Assembly: GCA_023897205.1 (NCBI GenBank)
Contig: JAHWDD010000003.1
Coordinates: 3,165,665 to 3,229,664, forward strand
Source: Exophiala sp. HKRS030
Taxonomy: Eukaryota > Ascomycota > Eurotiomycetes > Chaetothyriales > Herpotrichiellaceae
Length of the DNA: 64,000 nucleotides
Direction: 5' to 3'
Of the stretch, positions 10,587 through 20,900 are shown piece by piece (the stretch's first letter is position 1; each line of letters opens with the position of its first letter). Made by a program: the position numbers and the translations under genes. The notes under the pieces are model-generated. The model searched no databases, had not been told where the DNA came from, and saw only the letters and a list, made by a program, of their open reading frames with translations.

Positions 10587-12536
10587 TCATATCCAGCCAA
10601 CTCCGCCAGGTGCTAGACTCATCTTCGTGAATGTACATTTTTCAAGTCCTGCCCTAGAGCTTTGTGTACCGATTTTAAATCCATTATGCTGCTCTTGTGC
10701 ATCGGGAAATCGTTGACCAAGGATGTCAATGCTTCCACTCCCAATACGTATCTCAGGGACATGTGGCTCCACGATTTTATTTGGCATTGTTCGATTAAGC
10801 TGTGGAGACTGGGTCAGTTTGTCGTTGGATATCTGAGGTAGGCAAGGACTTCGAAGTCCGACATCCGAGGATCTCTGCTTTGTCGTTGTGTACTTGATAT
10901 CCGAGGAGGTAATGTCGCCTGTATGCAGGTCCCAATTGTCGATTTTGGATTTGACCATGTGCATGAAAACAATCTTAGGCTCACCACTAACGGGGCCGTT
11001 TCCTCGGAATTGAAATCGATCATTTGACGGACTACCCAAGACGCTCACGCCTTTGGTGTCTCGACTGTAGATGCTACTCGCCCGAGCACTACGAGAGCTT
11101 ATTGGGGTGGGCATGATCGGCTTCAAAATCGTTGAGAGTGACGACATTGAACGACGCCGAACTCGATCTTTGCAGCCTCGGAGACTTGACAGTAATGAGA
11201 GACTTAGGTTCGCGGGTCTCGGTCGTTTTCTTCCTCCGATTTCGGGAAGATAGCTTTTGCGCCTGAGACTATCTTTTCCCTTTGTAAGGTGTTTCTGAGC
11301 CGGTACGAGTTCAATCGAAAGATTTCTGGTGTCTGTAGAAGAGTTTCTTCCCTGGGGTTCTACATTGTGAGGAGAACAAAAGGCCGGGACGGATGTTGTA
11401 TTGATAGAGAAAAGGGGCGTTGTAGGAGGCGTCGATAGAGAGATTGATGTAGTGAAGAGGTTCAACGGAGTGTTCTGATCCTTTGTTGCCTCAGTTTGTG
11501 TAGCTGAAGAGCTCTTATCAAACAAGTCACGCAACTCCGCCACGGGCGTCTTGGGTCTCGTCACGGTTCCGGCTCTATCGAGGCCAGTAGGATGTCTCAA
11601 GCATCTCAGGATTGACTCTTGCGCTGTGCTCCCGATCGGCATCGAGAGTGCTCTCTTGGACGTCTTGACAAAGTTCTTGCTGTACGATACTCTTTGAGGA
11701 AAGGCATAACTACTCCCGGACGTTGCAACAAGAAGGTTGCTGTGTCGCTCACTCGGGACTCTGGTAGGCGTTTTTGAACTTCGAATTCCTTGTACCGAGC
11801 TATGTGTAGGACAAGGGGTGTCGAAAGATTTCGTCGTTGACCCCGAACTTCGTCTTTCGATTTCCTGGAATATCTTCAACGGGTGCACATGGTCGTTTCT
11901 GCGTCTTTGGGTGCCAACAGGCATCGGGAATCTCTCGAGCTGTCTCGTCAATGGGGGCGGTCTTCCAGCTGGTCTTGGTTTCAAGATCAGTGGCTCAGGT
12001 ACAGGAAGTATATAATCTCGCTCGTCGTTATATCGTCTCACATCCATGTCACTACTCTGCCTCGCCGACCCTGCGGGCCAAATTGTGGCTTTTGGATGTC
12101 GACCAAGACGGACTGAAGACTGGACGTTTTTCGCCGGGGAAAATAAACCTTGGCTGCTGATGACTGGAGCAGAAGCGGAGAAGGTGGATCTGATAGGCAG
12201 ATTCGTGAGGGAATAAGCATGTTGTGGAAAAGGTGACTCCGTTCTCGGGTTGTAGTGGCGGACAGTAGGCGTTGGGTTGTGGTAGAAGCCACCATAGAGC
12301 GCGGGATGGGAAGAAAGACGAGGTTCGTCGTGGTAATCTCCGTCATCAGACTGAGAGGTTCTGGTTCGGCCGGATCGAGGACGAGATGACCTCCCGTGCA
12401 ATTTGGGCAAAATGAAGCCCCAGAAAACGCAGGCAAGGATGACGAGGAGGGCAATGACTGCAAAAGTGATGGAGAAAGCACGACCGGAGGCCTCACTACG
12501 ACGATGTAGATTGGCGTTGAGCGTAACAGAGGGCAT
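10587..12536 (-). CDS. Unknown single-pass membrane protein, Ser/Arg-rich tail
   Basis: I do not recognise a family. The 649-residue single-exon frame starts best at the internal ATG at 12536 (MPSVTLNANLH), because the preceding nine in-frame residues look unconstrained. Residues about 18-44 form one strong hydrophobic segment (FAVIALLVILACVFWGFILP) near the N-terminus. After it comes a long Ser/Pro/Arg-rich, probably disordered and cytosolic tail with many SRSARASSIYSRD-like stretches that could be phosphorylated. There is no cleavable signal, so a type III or signal-anchor topology is likely. It sits head-to-tail after SEC39 with a 417-nt gap. Long uninterrupted reading with balanced codon use supports a real gene. 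Confidence 0.8.
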   Translation of the reverse strand: MPSVTLNANLHRRSEASGRAFSITFAVIALLVILACVFWGFILPKLHGRSSRPRSGRTRTSQSDDGDYHDEPRLSSHPALYGGFYHNPTPTVRHYNPRTESPFPQHAYSLTNLPIRSTFSASAPVISSQGLFSPAKNVQSSVRLGRHPKATIWPAGSARQSSDMDVRRYNDERDYILPVPEPLILKPRPAGRPPPLTRQLERFPMPVGTQRRRNDHVHPLKIFQEIERRSSGSTTKSFDTPCPTHSSVQGIRSSKTPTRVPSERHSNLLVATSGSSYAFPQRVSYSKNFVKTSKRALSMPIGSTAQESILRCLRHPTGLDRAGTVTRPKTPVAELRDLFDKSSSATQTEATKDQNTPLNLFTTSISLSTPPTTPLFSINTTSVPAFCSPHNVEPQGRNSSTDTRNLSIELVPAQKHLTKGKDSLRRKSYLPEIGGRKRPRPANLSLSLLSSLRGCKDRVRRRSMSSLSTILKPIMPTPISSRSARASSIYSRDTKGVSVLGSPSNDRFQFRGNGPVSGEPKIVFMHMVKSKIDNWDLHTGDITSSDIKYTTTKQRSSDVGLRSPCLPQISNDKLTQSPQLNRTMPNKIVEPHVPEIRIGSGSIDILGQRFPDAQEQHNGFKIGTQSSRAGLEKCTFTKMSLAPGGVGWI

Positions 12537-12953
12537 TTTGATAAAGAGATTGAAACAAGTCACCAGATGGTGATGTGCGTATTGCGTATGTTGGCGAAAA
12601 GGACGTCACACAACTCGAGACGAAAAGATGATCACGTTGGAGGGCAGATGACAGAAAGACACCTCGTCAGCAGCAGAGAAGCGGGGGAAGTCAAAAATGA
12701 AGGAAGAAGAGCGAACAGACTGGAAGGGGCAAGGCCAGGCAATGAGGAAAGAACGACTGTAAACCATCCCGCATCGACCATCGAAGCAACTACTTATCAG
12801 GAAATCAAGCAGGCCATGGCCCTGAACACTTCGCACAGCAAAATCAAGAAGCTGATTGAATTGACGTCCGGCCATAAACGCTTCATTCGCAGACAGATAG
12901 CCTCATCACTCTTCTATTGATTACAACATCAACATGCTTCAATACCATCACAT
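12537..12953. promoter_or_regulatory. Promoter gap between SEC39 and the unknown membrane gene
   Basis: This 417-nt stretch must hold the terminator of SEC39 and the promoter of the downstream minus-strand gene. Purine-rich on the plus strand (pyrimidine-rich on the coding strand). No discrete element was identified. Confidence 0.4.
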
Positions 12954-15605
12954 TCAGTGGTCTTCTCGGGCTTGAATGTCATTCCGATCATGTGGCTGAG
13001 CCCCAAGAACCCAGCCCATACCAGAGACAAAAGCATTAGCAACCGTGTCTCGTTTTCGAACCCGTTCGCCTGCCGTTAGGGGTGATGCATCGTCCGCTTT
13101 GATGTTCTGGTTCTGTGGTTGTGAAAAAGACGAATCTCGAATTTGAAGGTTCTGTAGCCTGCCCGGTCCAATAGGGAAGAGTGTACTCTTTCGTAGAGCA
13201 GAGGCAGCGCCTTTCGCTACATCAAACAGACCCATTGGTGCTTGTTCTTCATAAGATACGCCTGGTGTAGAACCCGGCCAGGTACGACGCGCCATCGATG
13301 TTCTGGACTCAGCCTGGTCGAGCTCCCGGTCATCAAGTCCAAATGCACCAGGGATCTCCTCATCCGCTCGAGCGTCGGCAGCACGCTCTTCCTGAACACC
13401 TTCTTCTCTCAATGCATTCATCTCCTCCTCATGCCTTCGCCAAGTGCCTAAAATTTCGGCAAGGGAGTCTCCCACGGGAGCTAATGTCAGAGCACGTGAT
13501 AATAATTCCATCCGCTTGGCTAGATTCTCTATACGTGCCTCCAAGCTCTTTGGTGAGGATGATGGTCGGTGTTTGCCAGCTGCGAACGCTGCTCTCCAGG
13601 ACGTATCATCAGAATATTCGGGTACAGAGGAACTCGCAAATCTTGTTGTTATGTAAGAGTACGCAGTATTGAAATCGTCTGCTTCTAATGCTGCTTCAAT
13701 GGCCAGGCGTGTGATTTCGTGTTCCGCCTCCACTAATCGCACTTCAAGTGGTTCCGACAAGTCTTCTAGTGCAGAGCGACTAGGCAAATGTGCATAAACC
13801 AGACTGCGACCGATTTCTAACAGATCGTCCAGCTTCGTGTATGCCTTGTGATCCTGATCCAGAACTTTTGCAATCAAGTTTAGGGGGTTCTTTTGAACTC
13901 GTATAGCCACAGGCCTGAACGGAACTCCGTGTGACAAATTCAGACGATAAAATGACAGGCGATGGGTAGCTTTGATTAGGTGGTCGATATCTGTAAATCT
14001 TGTACTTTGAGGAAAATGAGGTCGAAATGTCCTCAACATGTCATAGGCGGGTCGCAGATCGCCACGGTCTCTGTTCCCGTCGCTGGCATTGTCATAGGCT
14101 TTCAAAATGGCGCTTGCAATCGTAGCCTCAACATCGTCTGGGCTAAGGTATGGTGTTGACGTATCGATGTAGATATCCTTGACCACATCATATCTTTTGT
14201 GTTCCAGAGCAGCCACAAGAATTCGTGTGTCAACAGCTTTCAGTGTAATGTGAGAAAAGAGGCCAATCGACTTGGGGCTAAGATCGCACCCGTTGGATTC
14301 GTGCCAATCACACGACCACAATAGCATGGACCTTGTATTCTTCCAGTCAGTGGGCTGCTTGCGGCCAATTCTTTGCATTAGCTGACGGAATTCTTCCTTT
14401 TGCTCTCTCTCCGAGCCGAACGCACATAGACGAGCAATCTCCGTAATCCCTATAGATCGGTCAAAATTCAAGAGTAAATCCGTCGTGTCTAGCAGTCCGC
14501 GTAAGAAAAGTATGGCTGATTTGGTTGGTTTGGTAAGAGGATTTTCTGGATTCAGAAGCCCAGAGCGAAGCAGATCCGCTTCTTTCAATGATGTCTTGAA
14601 AGTCTCGGGCAATGCGCTGCCTACCTCCGGTAATGAATTTGTTGCAGTCACCTTCTCCAGGATTTTCCTTGCAGCTGCCGTCAATTCATGTGAGCTTTTC
14701 GAGTTTGCGTATATCATTGCTAATCCTGTCTGCGACAGTCGAGCTTTAATTCGGTTGTACTCCGTCGTATCGCCGGTGGGCCCGTCCCAATCAACGAAAG
14801 TGCCAGCAGTGACAGCAAAGTCATCTATGCTCGCGGAGACAAACCATTCATTGACAGCGTCCCACAAGTCATGATCGCGTCCGTTGCTGTTTGAAGCATG
14901 GTCGAGCCTCCTCCTCTTCCACTTGCCGGCGCCTTTGGCCCAGGGTGTAACAACCTCCTCGAGATCTCGCTTCAAAAGAGACGCTGAATGCCCCCGTTGA
15001 GCATATTGCAATATTTTTCCCACACCTTCCGTACCCGAGAGATTTTCGAATGCTGAAAGATCTAGAGTATCAGCCAGTCCTGGATACAGTTCGTATTCAA
15101 GGCGGACGCAAGGATTCAAGCAGGACTGATACCAGGATTGTAGGTAGTGATCAAGATCCAGGAATGGTTCTACGAAGTCAAGCAGGGGCTGGGCACTGCT
15201 GACAGCTCCAAGATGGTGTGCCCAAGATACAATGAAATTGGCAAGATCGTTGTTGGTTGCGAGCAAAGGCGGATAAGGGAGTGGAACAACTTTGAGGCTT
15301 CGACAGTGGCGGATGGCTTCCTCATCGGAGGCCGACAAGATGGAGGGATCAACAGTTATGTGGTGGCCTTGAGCATCGGAGGCAAGATCCCCCTCTTCCA
15401 GTTTTCGCAAGAATACCGCTAGCTTAGGTTGCGCCGAATCACTAGTGGGATAGAAGGTCAGAAACAGGCGGTATAGTAAGGTAATGGGTAGGATGTTTGG
15501 GCGCTGGCGTTGCAAAGCAAGCAGATCATCTAGTTCGGCGGCGGAAACGAGTTGAGAAGCCAGAAGCAGGATATGCGCCTCTGAGAGCTTGGTGAGGTCT
15601 GACAT
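12954..15605 (-). CDS. SEC39: Sec39-domain protein of the Dsl1/NRZ tethering complex
   Basis: Peripheral ER protein required for retrograde Golgi-to-ER traffic; in yeast Sec39 forms the Dsl1 tether with Dsl1 and Tip20. The intron-free frame gives 883 residues from the ATG at 15605 (MSDLTKLSEAH). A frame extension of 20 residues upstream is possible but does not look family-like. Sec39 landmarks are an N-terminal helical repeat region, LSAFENLSGTEGVGKIL near residue 220, and the conserved C-terminal block with AYDMLRTFRPHFP, LSFYRLNLSHGVPFRP and YTKLDDLLEIGRSL. Length is usual for filamentous-fungal Sec39 (yeast 709). It is divergent from NDUFS5, with about 500 nt between the two starts. Confidence 0.93.
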   Translation of the reverse strand: MSDLTKLSEAHILLLASQLVSAAELDDLLALQRQRPNILPITLLYRLFLTFYPTSDSAQPKLAVFLRKLEEGDLASDAQGHHITVDPSILSASDEEAIRHCRSLKVVPLPYPPLLATNNDLANFIVSWAHHLGAVSSAQPLLDFVEPFLDLDHYLQSWYQSCLNPCVRLEYELYPGLADTLDLSAFENLSGTEGVGKILQYAQRGHSASLLKRDLEEVVTPWAKGAGKWKRRRLDHASNSNGRDHDLWDAVNEWFVSASIDDFAVTAGTFVDWDGPTGDTTEYNRIKARLSQTGLAMIYANSKSSHELTAAARKILEKVTATNSLPEVGSALPETFKTSLKEADLLRSGLLNPENPLTKPTKSAILFLRGLLDTTDLLLNFDRSIGITEIARLCAFGSEREQKEEFRQLMQRIGRKQPTDWKNTRSMLLWSCDWHESNGCDLSPKSIGLFSHITLKAVDTRILVAALEHKRYDVVKDIYIDTSTPYLSPDDVEATIASAILKAYDNASDGNRDRGDLRPAYDMLRTFRPHFPQSTRFTDIDHLIKATHRLSFYRLNLSHGVPFRPVAIRVQKNPLNLIAKVLDQDHKAYTKLDDLLEIGRSLVYAHLPSRSALEDLSEPLEVRLVEAEHEITRLAIEAALEADDFNTAYSYITTRFASSSVPEYSDDTSWRAAFAAGKHRPSSSPKSLEARIENLAKRMELLSRALTLAPVGDSLAEILGTWRRHEEEMNALREEGVQEERAADARADEEIPGAFGLDDRELDQAESRTSMARRTWPGSTPGVSYEEQAPMGLFDVAKGAASALRKSTLFPIGPGRLQNLQIRDSSFSQPQNQNIKADDASPLTAGERVRKRDTVANAFVSGMGWVLGAQPHDRNDIQAREDH

Positions 15606-16107
15606 GATGGTAAAGACCCAGGCATAATGTAGACAAATTCGATTCCGACCTGGTATCTCCAACACTGTGCAGAGTATGTCCTACACTGTCCAGACGAATC
15701 CAACTTTGGAATAGAGAAGCCACGAGATGCGTCAGTAGATAACTGCCAACATGTCGTTGTGGCCCTCCGTAGGATCCTCACCTCGTGTTGTCGGGAACAG
15801 CTTAGAACACGGAAGTGCAAACCCAGAATTCGAGCCTTCATTGGCATTAGCCATATATGGTTAGTGCATACTCTCTAGCAACAGCTACCCCGAGGTCGCC
15901 TTCGTTAGGCTGTCCCTTGCGAGCTTAGCGGCAGATGTTTGAGCAGCAGCAGCAGCAACCGCAGCTCATATTCGGGACTTTGTGAACGGAACAACGAGTC
16001 CCCTCATCATCCCAACTTTGCACGACTGTTGCTCAGACTGACAAGAGACCTTCATTCACTTTACAAATTACATGGAACTGGGCAGGCCACGATCATAAAG
16101 CTTCATC
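15606..16107. promoter_or_regulatory. Shared divergent promoter of SEC39 and NDUFS5
   Basis: The starts of the two divergently transcribed housekeeping genes are 502 nt apart. A CAG-rich tract (AGCAGCAGCAGCAGCAAC, near 15.94 kb) lies inside, and the half nearer NDUFS5 probably contains its leader. No canonical TATA box stands out. Confidence 0.45.
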
Positions 16108-16570
16108 ATGGCCTCTGGCTACGGAATCAACGGAGGTGAGTTGCATCATCAGACCTCCATTCAAAGCCCTTGGTGCTCAATCTCACCACGCTGCCACTCG
16201 AGCTAACTTTGCGATCGAATTGTAGGTGTTTCCCGGTGCTACTCATTTTGGCAGGAGTACATGGCATGTTATGTTATCAATCAGAATAACCCCGAGGCCA
16301 GACAAAGAGGAGTGTGCGCTCCACGGCTGGAAGATTATTATGAATGTCTACATCATAAGAAGGAGGTTTGTTTGACCGCAAGAAGACAATTTCTGATTCG
16401 TGGCTGATGATTATGACATTCAGTATGCCCGAACATTAGCGATCCAAGACGCGCTACGAAAAGCCGAAGCCTCACATCCACGCGAAAATGCTCCGAAGCT
16501 TGGTCAGATTCGAAGTCTAGGACTGATAGGAAAGGAAGAAGATACAAAGTCTATATTGGGAGCTTCATGA
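16108..16570 (+). CDS. NDUFS5: Mitochondrial complex I accessory subunit NDUFS5 (twin CX9C)
   Basis: Small intermembrane-space-facing subunit of NADH:ubiquinone oxidoreductase. Three exons, 16108-16135, 16226-16365 and 16424-16570, encode 104 residues. The start MASGYGINGG and the following SRC-YSFWQEYMA-C are typical of the family. Two exact CX9C motifs are visible (C-YSFWQEYMA-C and C-APRLEDYYE-C), the signature of proteins imported by the Mia40 disulfide relay. The DYYECLHHKKE block and the KLGQIRSLGLI segment also match. The first coding exon is only 28 nt. Confidence 0.93.
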
Positions 16571-17972
16571 GATGAAAGAGAGGATGGCGTGAGGCTAGAC
16601 CAAGCTAGGGCTGTACATATCAAGATTAAAACTGGGTAGAGCGAATTCAAGGTAGATCTGCCAGACATGACAATGGGCCTGTTGCTTGATGCTAGAACTT
16701 CTGGAGACAACGATCGACTGAGTCACCTTTCACTCATCCTGGCCGCTAGAGGTGTCCTCGATTTTACTGAGCTGTGCGTTGCGGGTTTCATGACTGTCAG
16801 CCCCGTGTTGTCGTCAGATGGACTATTGCAGGAGTTGTCCTGATGCCGGTTTAACCATTGTGAACGGCCGCCCGCAACCCTCTGCAACAAGCTACCAAAC
16901 AAACGCTGCGAAATCCGCTGGGAAAACATGTCTTTTTGAAGCTGGACTGAGATGTTGATTCAGAATACTGGGATTTTGTTGAATCTGCTGTAACTCATAT
17001 GGTCACGTCAAGGAACACGGTTTCAACCAGTGACTATAGTTTTCAACGTTCAACCAAGTCTGTCACACACTCCCAACACAGTGACTGGCTGTGGTCGAAG
17101 TTGGGTACGCGATTCACCTTGTCGTTTAGTGACCACCTGACTTGGGCTTATGTATGTTCTCTTCAAGCCTAGCTCACCAACATCGGCAACCGGGACAGTG
17201 AATCTTGATACTCATGCGGTAAGAAAGATTGCTAGTGAGGAGATGATTTGTGCGGTTTCAACGACAAAGAAGGCTGGTAGCAGCGGAACTGAGGCATGGA
17301 GTGGTTGTGGGAGGTGTTCAATATTCATGAATAATTGCCAAGAAATGTGGTAAAAGCTTGAGTGCTGCTAGTGCGGACTAATACGCAACCTTTGGGCAAG
17401 TCACGGCTTGGTTGCGAGGCCACTTGCGGTGAAAGGCAGGGGCGCGCCGGATGGATTGCAGGCTGCACTGACAAGCGAGGCACCTACGCGGATTAAGGAT
17501 TTAAATGGCTTCGAGACCCTCATAAGCACGCCCAGCGCCTCCCATCAGATTTTCAACCTTCAACCGAGTCACTGACCTCCTCCGCTATTATTACTCCTAG
17601 TACGGAGTACCCGGTGCCTGCAGCCCCTCTGCCTCTTGTGCACAGTGCACAGGTGACAGTGCACAAGGCTCTGTCTGCGCCTATTTACTTGCCCTTCCCC
17701 TGCACGTGTTACCAACAATTAATTGCCTTCAATCAATTTCCTCGCCATCTCCCACGCGTCTTTGGTCGCATCATTTTCGACATTTTTTTCATCTATCAAT
17801 ACATCCAAATTTATTTGACAAAGAATCCAAGAAGTTGCGACTGAAACTTGGGAGGATTTTCTGCTAACCACTATCCTGTAATTGATGGCGCGAGGTCCCG
17901 GAGTGGTCTTTTTCTTGTGGCAGATCTGGTTCAAGACGGTTCTGGGATAGCCGTAGTCTGGCCAATTCTGAA
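16571..17972. other. Intergenic, upstream of MOT1
   Basis: No gene supported. The part close to MOT1 contains a TACGGAGTA word (17601-17609) and AT-rich sequence. The open frames present are short, without domains or convincing splice partners. Confidence 0.55.
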
Positions 17973-20900
17973 ATGGCGGCGTCCAGGTAGGAAGTGCGGC
18001 CAGCCTGTTGTTTAAAATTGACGCTAACCCTACTTGGTACAGACTTGATCGACTTGTCACGTGAGTTCATTTACCACCTCGCACAATCCGCCATATGACT
18101 CTCAACATATGACTCTCAACAATGGGTAAGACCGAGATAGCTGACAGCTAGGTACAGGTTACTGGACAAAGGTAGTACCCAGCTTATCCGTAACACAGCG
18201 GCGTCTCAACTCGCAGATGTTCAGAAGCAAAATCCCGACAATCTTTTTGCCCTCCTGGGCCGAGTGCTTCCCTACTTACAATCTAAATCGTGGGACACGA
18301 GAACAGCCGCCGCACGGGCTTTAGGAGGCATCCTTGAAAATGCTGAGAAGTTCGATCCCAATGCTGATGAGGCCGAGGTCAAAACCGATGCAGCCAAATC
18401 CGAGGAGCATCCGCCCAAGGTCGAGAATGCGAACTCGACGCATGATGACCTCTTTCAACTTGAGCTCTTGGATATGAGCAAGATTCTCGGCGGCAAGTTG
18501 CTCCTGGGTAGTGCAGGTAAAGAATATGACTTCTCCATGGCCGGCATGACGCCCGCTCAACGTCTTGCACATCAGAAACAGAGCCTTAACAGTCGTTTGG
18601 GGCTCGCTGGAGAATACATCGAGCACGACCTGGTCACGGAGAACGACTTTGCCACCAGCTCGCAGGTCAAGCTGGCGCGAACCCCCGGGGCCATCCAAAT
18701 TGACACCAAGGTTGGCATCGAGCGATCAGGTAGTCATGGAAATGGGTCACCCTTCACTGCCAAATCGCCCTCGGAAGGTATCCCATTAGATGAATCAGGT
18801 CTTAGCAAACGTCAGCTGAACCAACTAAAGCGTAAAAACAAAACAGCGGCGAAAGCGGGGGCAAATAAAATGCGGGTTGTGGATTTATCGGGCCGTCGAC
18901 CATCAGACCAAGTACAAACACCGACAGGAGCCGGAGCACACCCAATAAAGCTCAATGGGCACGAGGACTCGAATGGAGATTCACAGCCAGACTATTTCAC
19001 AATCAAGCGCGAAGGTCCAGATGATGACACGGCCTTGGTTTCCGAGTTCAAAGGAGAGGTCGTTCCCGAAAAGCCTCTAATTCAACCAGATGAAGAAAAT
19101 GCGCAGGATTGGCCTTTTGATGTCATGTGTGATTTCCTATCAGTTGATTTGTTCGACCCGAACTGGGAGATTCGACACGGAGCCGCCATGGGTCTCAGAG
19201 AAGTCCTGCGAACCCATGGCAGAGGTGCTGGCCGACATTTCGGAAAATCGAGAGCCCAAAACGATATAGACAACAGGCGATACCTAGACGATCTGGCGTA
19301 TCGACTGCTCTGCGTTCTGATGCTTGACCGCTTCGGTGACTACGTTAGTGACACCGTCGTCGCCCCTATTCGCGAATCGATAGGTCAAACTCTCGGCGCC
19401 CTCCTATCTCAACTACCAGACGAAAGTGCCATGGTCACATACCATATTCTTCAGCAGATGATAGACCAAAAGGACACTGGTCAGAAACCAATATGGGAAG
19501 TCTGTCACGGAGGTATGATTGGCTTGAGATACTTTGTTGCAATTCGCAAAGATCTACTTCTTCAGCACAATGACATCATTGACGGTGTTGTCTCTGCTGT
19601 TGTTCGTGGATTGGCACATCCTGATGACGATGTTAAATCTGTCAGTGCCGCTACAATAGTTCCAATTGCTGGCGAGCTAACAAAGTTGAGGCCGGATGCC
19701 CTTGGCCAACTCATCAGCGTGGTTTGGGACTGCATGCTTGATATGCAAGACGACCTCAGTGCAAGCACTGGTGCTGTTATGGACCTACTGGCTACTCTCT
19801 GCTCTTACAATGAGACACTCGAAGCTATGCGTGCAAACGCAGTCGGTGATCCGGAGCAATCTTTTGATCATTTGGTCCCCCGACTCTATCCTTTCCTCCG
19901 ACATACGATTACCAGTGTCCGAATGGCGGTTTTAAAAGCCTTGGCAACGTTTATGAGTCTCCAAAATGTGGGACATATGGAATGGGTTGATGGCCGTCTC
20001 ACTCGACTTATCTTCCAGAACATGCTACTGGAAAGAAATGAGCCTGTTCTTTGGACCTCATTTGAAGTTTGGCAAGCCCTGGTAGCTTTCATGGAAAGAC
20101 ATGGCATGCAAAATTTTCTCCCCAGCCTAGAGGCTCACATTTTACCGATGCTTAAAGCTACAATTCAGCCGATTGGCCAAGCACGAAGCCCGATACCCAT
20201 GGACACGAGTCTTCTGATCAAATCCTCAGGGGCTCAAATGGCTGCTGTCTCCAGCAAACAACTACACACTCATGAATCTGATCAGCATTCAAAGAAGCGA
20301 CGCAAACTTGACAAACCAGAAGCTGCTCAGCCACTGTCGCATAACACCGATGGTCACATCTTGCACGGTGAAGTAGATCTTGTGGGTACTGATGTTATGA
20401 TTCGTACGCGTATCGCATGTGCAAAAGCTTTGGGTTTGCTTCTTGGCAAGCAGGACGAACGACTTCTCTCATCCTACTGGACTAGTCTTCTACCTCATGT
20501 TGACTCACCTTATTCCAGTTCTAGACTTTTTACTGGCATGCTACTTGAAGAACTGGCGCTGAATCAGCGAGCCGTACCTGCCAATATCTCAAGGATTCTT
20601 AGTCGACTTCAAGAAGTCCTCGACGATGGTGGCAACCAATGGTATTCTGACATTGTGTCCGCTCTTCAAGCTGCTCGTGGACAGTGCCAATCTTTGGTCG
20701 GGGCTTTCCAGACTAATGCACATGTCCCGCGTGACAGGTTACCGGCCATTGCAGCAGTCTGTCAGGGCGAGAGTGGTGCAGGTCCTAAGGCTTTCTCGCT
20801 GTTCGACGCTGAACGCATCGTAACCACAGAATTCGATCGCCTCCTGAAAGGCTTGACGGCCTCTCAGCGGGTCTCTGGTGTCCAGTATTTGAATGACGCC

